A DNA stretch of 35,904 bases from Rhodospirillales bacterium (lineage in GTDB: Bacteria; Pseudomonadota; Alphaproteobacteria; Rhodospirillales; Magnetospirillaceae). Of the stretch, positions 31,882-35,904 are shown in pieces. Location of the stretch: the NCBI GenBank assembly GCA_015654615.1, contig JAATGN010000133.1, forward strand, positions 1 through 35,904. Direction: 5' to 3'. Positions within the stretch are counted from its first letter, which is position 1, and the number at the start of each line of letters is the position of its first letter. A model generated the notes under the pieces. The model did not search any database. It was not told the DNA's origin and saw only the letters and a list, made by a program, of their open reading frames with translations. The position numbers and the translations under genes are program-made.

Positions 31882-31914
31882 TTACGGTGGGTTTGATAGG
31901 CGTTGAACGTTTGA

Positions 31915-32769
31915 TCATGCCGCCTCCTCATCCTCGGCCGGCTCGTTCAGGTAGGCCTGAAGGGCGCCGCTCGAATACAGGTGATCGAGAAACCGGCCTC
32001 GGGCCTTGGCGGGCGCATGCGTCCAGGCAGACACCAATGCGGCGAAGGATTTTTCCTCGGGTGAAGGGACAATCTTGCGCGTTCCGTCCACCTCGGCCAG
32101 TGCATCCGCCACGTTTCTGGCGGGGTCTTCTTCGCGCTGCAAGGCATCCAGAACCTGGCACTGACGGTCGGGACCAAGCTTCGATAGGGCCTTCAGTTGC
32201 CCCTGATCGTCGGCCAGGCGGGTCCCGCGCAGACGGGTGCGGCTATCGGCCGAAAGGCCAAGCCAGAGCTTGATGTCGCGTTGCACGGTGCGCATCGAAA
32301 GGCCGGCTTTTTCCGCCGCCTCCGATGCAAACGACATCGTGTCGTTTGCATCGTACCAACGGACCAGTGCCCCTTTCTTGCCACGTGCCGTTTCGGGATA
32401 CAGGCATTCCCACACATGCTTGCGCTCGGCCAGGAAGCAGGCCCGGTCAAGCGCCGATAGCTCGCGGCGGACCAGGTTTTCGTCGATCTCCCGCAGGCGG
32501 GCCTGGAACTCGTCCAGGTGGACCACCACGGCATCGATGGCGTCGTCGCCGATCGCCTCGATAGCGCCGAAACGGTGGCCACCAGCCACCAATTGGAAGC
32601 CGCCTTCGACCGGGCGCACTTCGACGGGGTTCAGCAAACCCGAATGACCCATGGTGCGGTTCGCCAGGATCGACGACTTCAGCATCTCGACATAGGCGGG
32701 ATCGATGGCGCGCAGACGGTCACTAACCCGGATCCGTGATAGCGGGATACGTTCGATGGCACGGGTCAT
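31915..32769 (-). CDS. ParB-like DNA-binding protein
   Basis: A 284-residue ParB-type protein. The N-terminal domain has IPLSRIRVSDRLRAIDPAYV, GHSGLLNPVEVRPVEGGFQL, the phosphate-binding-like VAGGHRFGAIEAIG (61-74) and IDENLVRRELSALDRACFLA (95-114), equivalent to the ParB box motifs. An HTH at about 146-170 (FASEAAEKAGLSMRTVQRDI) follows. Plasmid/chromosome ParB proteins centre DNA segregation; here, in a phage early operon before the transposase, it may regulate transcription or organise phage ends. ATG 32769 overlaps the upstream stop by 4 bases; sequence ahead of it in frame is not protein-like. Confidence 0.85.
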   Translation of the reverse strand: MTRAIERIPLSRIRVSDRLRAIDPAYVEMLKSSILANRTMGHSGLLNPVEVRPVEGGFQLVAGGHRFGAIEAIGDDAIDAVVVHLDEFQARLREIDENLVRRELSALDRACFLAERKHVWECLYPETARGKKGALVRWYDANDTMSFASEAAEKAGLSMRTVQRDIKLWLGLSADSRTRLRGTRLADDQGQLKALSKLGPDRQCQVLDALQREEDPARNVADALAEVDGTRKIVPSPEEKSFAALVSAWTHAPAKARGRFLDHLYSSGALQAYLNEPAEDEEAA

Positions 32770-33128
32770 GCGGCGGCGCTCCGGTTGGCGGTGGATTGGA
32801 GACTGCAAAGGAGCGCCAGGGCCACGTCCAGGAATGGGGCGAATTCCGTCCTGTCCCTCGTCGCGATCCGCAACAGAACTTCGCCCGGCGGCATCGACAG
32901 ATTGCCGAGAATGCCGAAATCGAGGAGATCGCGGGCATGGCAAATAGCGTCTTTGCGGTAGTCCTCACCGCTCTTGAGAAGAACGCGAGAGGTGGGCTGA
33001 CGGCTGGCCAGAAACAGGCACCGCAGTAAGCTCTCGGCGGCATTCCAGGACGCCAAATGGGCAGCTTTATGGAGCACATCCTTCCTCGTCCGGCTCATTT
33101 TCGGTTGTATGCGTTTTGCCATGTTCAT
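32766..33128 (-). CDS. Unknown early protein
   Basis: A 120-residue protein (ATG 33128, overlapping the Ner-like stop by 4 bases). It begins with a basic segment (MAKRIQPKMSRTRKDVLHKA) and continues helical (HARDLLDFGILGNLSMPPGE, FLDVALALLCSL). It sits between Ner-like and ParB-like genes. No recognised family. Confidence 0.65.
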   Translation of the reverse strand: MNMAKRIQPKMSRTRKDVLHKAAHLASWNAAESLLRCLFLASRQPTSRVLLKSGEDYRKDAICHARDLLDFGILGNLSMPPGEVLLRIATRDRTEFAPFLDVALALLCSLQSTANRSAAA

Positions 33129-33421
33129 GCGGCCTCCGATTTTTGACGGTGACCCACCCCGATGAGAGCCCTATAGTTTTCGGTGGGTTGAGGACACAAA
33201 CGGCTTCCGTCGTCGTGGTACCGGCTGGGCCACAACTCCCGAGGCGACCGCCCCAGGGCCTCGGCAATGACCAGTTCCGCCCTCCGATGTGGGCGATACA
33301 GGGCTGCGCTGCAGGTGCCGGGGGGGAAGCCATTGGTCTGATCCAGGTTGGACAGCGAGAGGCCGCGCTTTTCCAGCGCAGCCTTGATGTCGGACTTGTG
33401 CCAGCCCTTCGATTGCGCCAT
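33125..33421 (-). CDS. ner: Ner-like transcriptional regulator
   Basis: A 98-residue DNA-binding protein of the Ner/Nlp (lambda-repressor-like HTH) family. Pattern: GWHKSDIKAALEKRGLSLSN, a divergent recognition helix in GTCSAALYRPHRRAELVIAE and ALGRSPRELWPSRY, the family's closing motif. In Mu Ner shuts off early transcription and the repressor promoter at the start of lytic growth. It is the first gene of the leftward operon, divergent from the repressor gene. The start is ATG 33421; the frame upstream overlaps the promoter region. The C-terminal 25 residues go beyond the usual Ner length (about 75). Confidence 0.88.
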   Translation of the reverse strand: MAQSKGWHKSDIKAALEKRGLSLSNLDQTNGFPPGTCSAALYRPHRRAELVIAEALGRSPRELWPSRYHDDGSRLCPQPTENYRALIGVGHRQKSEAA

Positions 33422-33540
33422 CGGTGTTCTCTCTTCGGTACTACCGACCCTGCCAGGCCGGTTTTTTGTGGGGGTGGAAATTTGATATGTCAAAAGATGA
33501 GACAGATATGTCTAACAAGCAAGACAAAAATGTCTCTTCC
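33422..33540. promoter_or_regulatory. Divergent early/repressor control region with paired operators
   Basis: This stretch separates the leftward early operon from the repressor gene. On the minus strand a perfect TTGACA (33493-33488) could be the -35 of the early promoter, with only a poor -10 near 33470-33464. Two identical-armed dyads AGACA-N4-TGTCT lie at 33500-33513 and 33522-33535, exactly 22 bp apart (two helix turns). Half site GATATGTC at 33484-33491 repeats 33505-33512. A different dyad, CGGTA-C-TACCG, lies at 33436-33446 near the Ner start. These are likely repressor and Ner operators; the split between them is inferred. Confidence 0.6.
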
Positions 33541-34443
33541 AACTTCGGCCGGAGAGATGTTCGGCCTCGCCGGAAAAATGTATCTTTTATTTCAGATACA
33601 TACACGAAGATGGAAGCTTGTGGCGAGCCGCGAAGCTCACTTCCGAGTTGGGAGACTGAAGTAGGAAGGAGATTAGAGATAATTGTAGACGGCCTAGGTA
33701 AGGACAAATCTGTCCAACTTGTGGGCCGTTCATGGAAGCAGCTTCAGCGTTATTTCGAAGGGGCTGAGGTTCCGTCTGTCGTGGTTGCAACGCTTGCGAC
33801 TGCAACAAAAACGTCGACAGATTACATTCTCGATGGGAATGTAACTACTAGCATGGATGCAGATATCCAGCGGAAAATAATTGAAAGAAAACTTATTTTT
33901 GTAAGAGAGGCTATAAAAAATTCAACTGAGAAACCACAAAGTGCTGAACTGCACAAACTGCATAAATTAGAACAAATTTTTATTGATGGCTCATCTTATT
34001 ACGCAAAAGTTGGGGCAGCTCTACTTAATAGGCCAATAAGAAAAAAATCTTTGGAAGAGTACATAGACCCAACCATCGTTTCTTCTCAAGAGGTTGACCC
34101 TGACGTTGTGAGGGAAATTCAAAAAAGTCTTGGCGTTCTAGGAAAGGATCCACAAAAAGCTACTATTGATGAAGTGGCACCGCCACTTAGCGGAAAAGCA
34201 CCATCTTTCGATGAAGATCTGATGGCCGCCGTCGCCAGAGGAATAGAGGAAGTCTATGTATCTGAGAATGCCCGGATTTATCCGGTGCAGTTGGTTCAAG
34301 CAGCCACCCGGATGTACGCCGAATTGATTGAGGCCTACGATACGCGCGAAGAGTGCATGGTTGGCCTCAAGGGCGCGTTGCATCGCCTACGCCGAGACCT
34401 GCGTGCACCCACTGACGGCGCTTCGGGCAAACGCTCGGCCTAA
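33487..34443 (+). CDS. C-type phage repressor (HTH), start uncertain
   Basis: A 318-residue protein if it starts at ATG 33487. An HTH-like region lies at about 74-118 (VQLVGRSWKQLQRYFEGAEV and PSVVVATLATATKTSTDYIL), typical of Xre/CI-type repressors. A long charged helical part follows, ending in AARMYAELIEAY-type sequence. The first 41 codons (before M42, ATG 33610) overlap two palindromes and a further inverted repeat (ATGTATC at 33578-33584 with GATACAT at 33595-33601) and read as low-quality protein, so ATG 33610 (277 residues) is a real alternative. AT-rich DNA sets it apart from its neighbours. Position and direction match c of Mu: it should keep the prophage silent. Confidence 0.75.
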   Translation: MSKDETDMSNKQDKNVSSNFGRRDVRPRRKNVSFISDTYTKMEACGEPRSSLPSWETEVGRRLEIIVDGLGKDKSVQLVGRSWKQLQRYFEGAEVPSVVVATLATATKTSTDYILDGNVTTSMDADIQRKIIERKLIFVREAIKNSTEKPQSAELHKLHKLEQIFIDGSSYYAKVGAALLNRPIRKKSLEEYIDPTIVSSQEVDPDVVREIQKSLGVLGKDPQKATIDEVAPPLSGKAPSFDEDLMAAVARGIEEVYVSENARIYPVQLVQAATRMYAELIEAYDTREECMVGLKGALHRLRRDLRAPTDGASGKRSA

Positions 34444-34593
34444 AATTGATTCGGATGCGGCCATTAAGAGATTGGATGCTTCCTCTAGCCGCTGTCAATC
34501 GACAGATGTACAATAATCCTTTGTTTAGCGGAATGGTTGTTCAGTCTATACTGAAAAGTGCTTTTCCCGATCAAAAGCTAAAGAGACTGCAAT
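34444..34593 (+). promoter_or_regulatory. 150-bp spacer before secreted-protein gene, candidate promoter
   Basis: No gene. A dyad CTGTC-AATC-GACAG lies at 34492-34505, with arms inverted relative to the operator dyads near 33500. A TATACT hexamer occurs at about 34548-34553 with a weak -35-like element 17 bases before it (TTTAGC), a possible promoter for the downstream gene. Evidence is by eye only. Confidence 0.35.
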
Positions 34594-34983
34594 ATGAAGA
34601 AGGTTCTTGCGCTCCTTTTCCTTTTTCTCCCCTTTTCCGCTCAAGCAGCGCCAGGGGATTGCGCCACGACAAAAAGCCCAAATCCAAATGGCTGGATCGA
34701 TGTGGTAAATCTGCCGGCTATTCAATCCCACGGGGATTTGGACTGTATAGAACGAAACAAGATACCATTGAAAAGCACAGCAATGGCCTTGCGCGCGATT
34801 TCCGTAGTGGATGGGTATACTATTTTCTTCATGGGTGGACGATCCACCCCAATCGCTGTGGTGGGAACAAACTACGCGGAGCACCAACCACTTTTGGAGG
34901 GAGATTACCTATACCGTGGTCTTCAGACTTTTCAAAAAGACAACGGTTTCACCGTGGACTTGCCGGTGATCGAACGGAAATGA
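34594..34983 (+). CDS. Secreted small protein near prophage left end
   Basis: A 129-residue protein with a clear Sec signal peptide: MKKVLALLFLFLPFSAQA, cleavage likely after residue 18. The mature protein has two cysteines (C23, C51) that could form a disulphide, and a beta-rich pattern (AISVVDGYTIFFMGGRSTPI, AVVGTNYAEHQPLLEGD). No family recognised. It lies between repressor and phage end, on the repressor strand, so may be expressed in the lysogen as a conversion gene acting in the periplasm. GC is lower than in the core phage genes. Confidence 0.75.
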   Translation: MKKVLALLFLFLPFSAQAAPGDCATTKSPNPNGWIDVVNLPAIQSHGDLDCIERNKIPLKSTAMALRAISVVDGYTIFFMGGRSTPIAVVGTNYAEHQPLLEGDYLYRGLQTFQKDNGFTVDLPVIERK

Positions 34984-35217
34984 GTGCCATTTTGGTTGTT
35001 CATAAGAGCGTTCAGAGAACTTCAACGATTGCCGAGCGGCCTACTCTAAAACCAAGTGACAATCTGAGCCGAATTGACCAATCCTCCAAAACCAGCATTC
35101 TCCATGGAATGTCGCTGCCGAAGTCTCGGAAAGGGGCGGAAAATAAAGAGAATCCCATTAGATCCCGCCTCATACCGGTTTATCCCGGATCACTCCAATA
35201 CCCTATGTCCCCTTACA
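34984..35217. other. Non-coding left terminus of the prophage
   Basis: About 230 bp with no convincing gene. Two similar segments, ATCCC...GATC...ATACC, lie at 35152-35176 and 35182-35202, roughly 26-30 bp apart and close to the end, as expected for transposase binding sites (L1/L2-type). The terminal bases read outward ...CCTTACA; inward on the minus strand TGTAAGGGGACATAGGG, beginning TG as in Mu-type ends. I see no T-tract terminator for the rightward repressor-side transcript in this stretch. Confidence 0.55.
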
Positions 35218-35233
35218 TCGGCCTCATTGAAGC
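35218..35233 (+). repeat. Truncated CRISPR repeat at prophage junction
   Basis: TCGGCCTCATTGAAGC is identical to the last 16 nt of the 36-nt repeat that follows, but the 20 nt before it do not match the repeat and are phage end sequence. A spacer-length segment (41 nt) separates it from the first intact repeat. This is best explained by insertion of the prophage inside a repeat; if Mu-like, the first five bases TCGGC would be the target-site duplication. Confidence 0.8.
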
Positions 35234-35748
35234 AGTCCGTTTCTAAAGGTGTTGACGCTGCCCCCCCCCCCCCGGTATCCGAGGCTTACGTGCCTCGGCC
35301 TCATTGAAGCGCGGAACAGTGGCGACACGTCGCGCCGGTCAAGATCGTATCCGAGGCTTACGTGCCTCGGCCTCATTGAAGCCGCTGATATCCCGCATCA
35401 CGCCGTCATACCGTTCGCGTATCCGAGGCTTACGTGCCTCGGCCTCATTGAAGCCATCCTCGCTGGCGTCAAATCCTTCCGCGCGAAGCGAGTATCCGAG
35501 GCTTACGTGCCTCGGCCTCATTGAAGCGCGATCTTCAGTAGCGCCATTGCCGAGGGGAGAATCGGTATCCGAGGCTTACGTGCCTCGGCCTCATTGAAGC
35601 ATCATGGACGAATGGCAAAACAATCAAGCGATCCATCAAGGTATCCGAGGCTTACGTGCCTCGGCCTCATTGAAGCCCTTTGGTCGACTGCTGATGCGCC
35701 TGGGTAGCCGAAGTATCCGAGGCTTACGTGCCTCGGCCTCATTGAAGC
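35218..35748 (+). CRISPR. CRISPR array: one truncated plus seven intact 36-nt repeats
   Basis: Seven identical 36-nt repeats start at 35275, 35347, 35419, 35492, 35565, 35641 and 35713. Each has GTATCCGAGGC at the 5' end, a stem CCGAGGC-TTACGT-GCCTCGG and a 3' end CCTCATTGAAGC. Spacers between the intact repeats are 36, 36, 37, 37, 40 and 36 nt; a 41-nt spacer lies between the truncated and the first intact repeat. The 3' ATTGAAGC fits the 8-nt crRNA handle style of type I systems, so transcription should run rightward and the leader lie to the left, beyond the prophage. No cas gene is in the window, so subtype is unknown. The last repeat is not degenerate. Confidence 0.96.
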
Positions 35749-35858
35749 GCACTGCGCGATCACGCGGCATTATGTAGCAGCCGCCACCACGGCCAGGTAC
35801 CGGCTTTGTCCGCCGGCGGATAAATTATCGTCATTCCATCCCAAGGAAAGACGAAGAC
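35749..35858. other. Sequence right of the array, no gene seen
   Basis: About 110 bp without repeat or clear gene. It holds a perfect 12-bp palindrome TCCGCCGGCGGA at 35809-35820, followed by an AT-rich TAAATTATC. It may be the start of another mobile element that cut the array after the seventh repeat, since the last repeat is perfect and no terminal repeat decay is seen. Confidence 0.35.
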
Positions 35859-35904
35859 ATGGGCGAGCCACACGTCATATCGGCATTGCGCGACAAGCGG
35901 GCGG
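35859..35904 (+). CDS. Possible start of a rightward gene, partial
   Basis: ATG at 35859 opens a frame to the window edge, reading MGEPHVISALRDKRA, 15 residues. This start resembles small helical proteins often found at mobile elements in alphaproteobacteria (PHVI.AL..KRA). An AAGGA lies about 11 bases upstream, a little far. Too short to be certain. Confidence 0.45.
   Translation, partial: MGEPHVISALRDKRA

Larger units (their letters stand above)
1..35217. mobile_element. Mu-like prophage (left end present, right end outside window)
   Basis: The gene set and order are those of transposable Mu-like myophages: repressor and Ner divergent at the left end, then A transposase and B ATPase, GemA, a Mor-like activator, lysis genes, Mu-type terminase, portal, F, G and I head genes, T-type capsid, sheath, tube, tape measure, gpN and gp44-gp48. 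The prophage is inverted relative to the window. Its left end is placed at 35217, because the sequence there ends in CA (Mu-type ends are TG...CA) and is followed at once by the 3' part of a CRISPR repeat. The right end and tail fibres lie beyond position 1. All core structural and replication genes seen are open, so the prophage may be functional. The exact end is an inference from one junction. Confidence 0.93.

Noticed and set aside
33125-33493. Longer Ner-like start at 33493
   Set aside because: It would run through the divergent promoter region, including the TTGACA element. ATG 33421 gives a standard Ner N-terminus.
35074-35597. Open frames through the CRISPR array
   Set aside because: They arise from the repeat itself (repeating SEAYVPRPH- or RLTCLGLIEA-like peptides) and are not genes.
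35311-35712. Self-targeting spacer against this prophage
   Set aside because: By eye no spacer matches the window on either strand; a proper search, including the missing right part of the prophage, would be needed to exclude it.

Overview
The window is almost entirely one Mu-like (transposable, contractile-tailed) prophage in a high-GC alphaproteobacterium, followed on the right by part of a host CRISPR array. I assign the host by GC content, codon use and protein style. An order such as Rhodospirillales is plausible but not proven.

The prophage is read from right to left. Its left (c) end is at about 35217. Next to that end lie a rightward secreted-protein gene and a rightward C-type repressor gene (33487-34983), in lower-GC DNA. 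A short divergent control region separates them from a leftward early operon: a Ner-like regulator, a small unknown, a ParB-like protein, a small unknown, a MuA-type DDE transposase (catalytic D275, D340, E392) and a MuB-type ATPase. One rightward, lower-GC gene (31513-31881) is embedded in this operon. The middle region (22096-27982) holds many small, overlapping genes, including a free-standing DnaA domain IV protein, DUF3164, DUF2786, a zinc-ribbon protein, GemA and a Mor-like activator.

The late region runs from 22015 down to position 1 in Mu order. It starts with a GH108 endolysin carrying an EF-hand loop, a holin candidate, a lipoprotein, a TraR/DksA zinc finger, DUF2730 and a gp26-like protein. 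Packaging and head genes follow: small and large terminase, portal, an F-like head protein with a C-terminal nuclease-like domain, gpG, protease/scaffold, decoration protein and major capsid. Neck and tail genes come next: DUF1320, DUF1834, DUF2635, sheath, tube, a frameshifted tail chaperone pair, tape measure with a lysozyme domain, gpN, gp44, gp45, gp46, gp47 and the start of gp48. Tail-fibre genes and the right end of the phage lie outside the window. Nearly all junctions are 1-10 bp overlaps, so the genes form long co-translated operons.

The most interesting structural point is at the right. The prophage end (...TTACA, i.e. a CA end as in Mu) directly abuts the last 16 nt of a CRISPR repeat. 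Seven intact 36-nt repeats follow. The prophage therefore seems to have transposed into a CRISPR repeat and split the array, leaving these older spacers separated from the expected leader. No cas gene is visible. Other notable points are a T TTT TTG slippery site at the tail chaperone overlap, paired operator-like palindromes at the repressor gene, a dyad repeated upstream of two late gene blocks, and a hairpin covering the endolysin ribosome-binding site.
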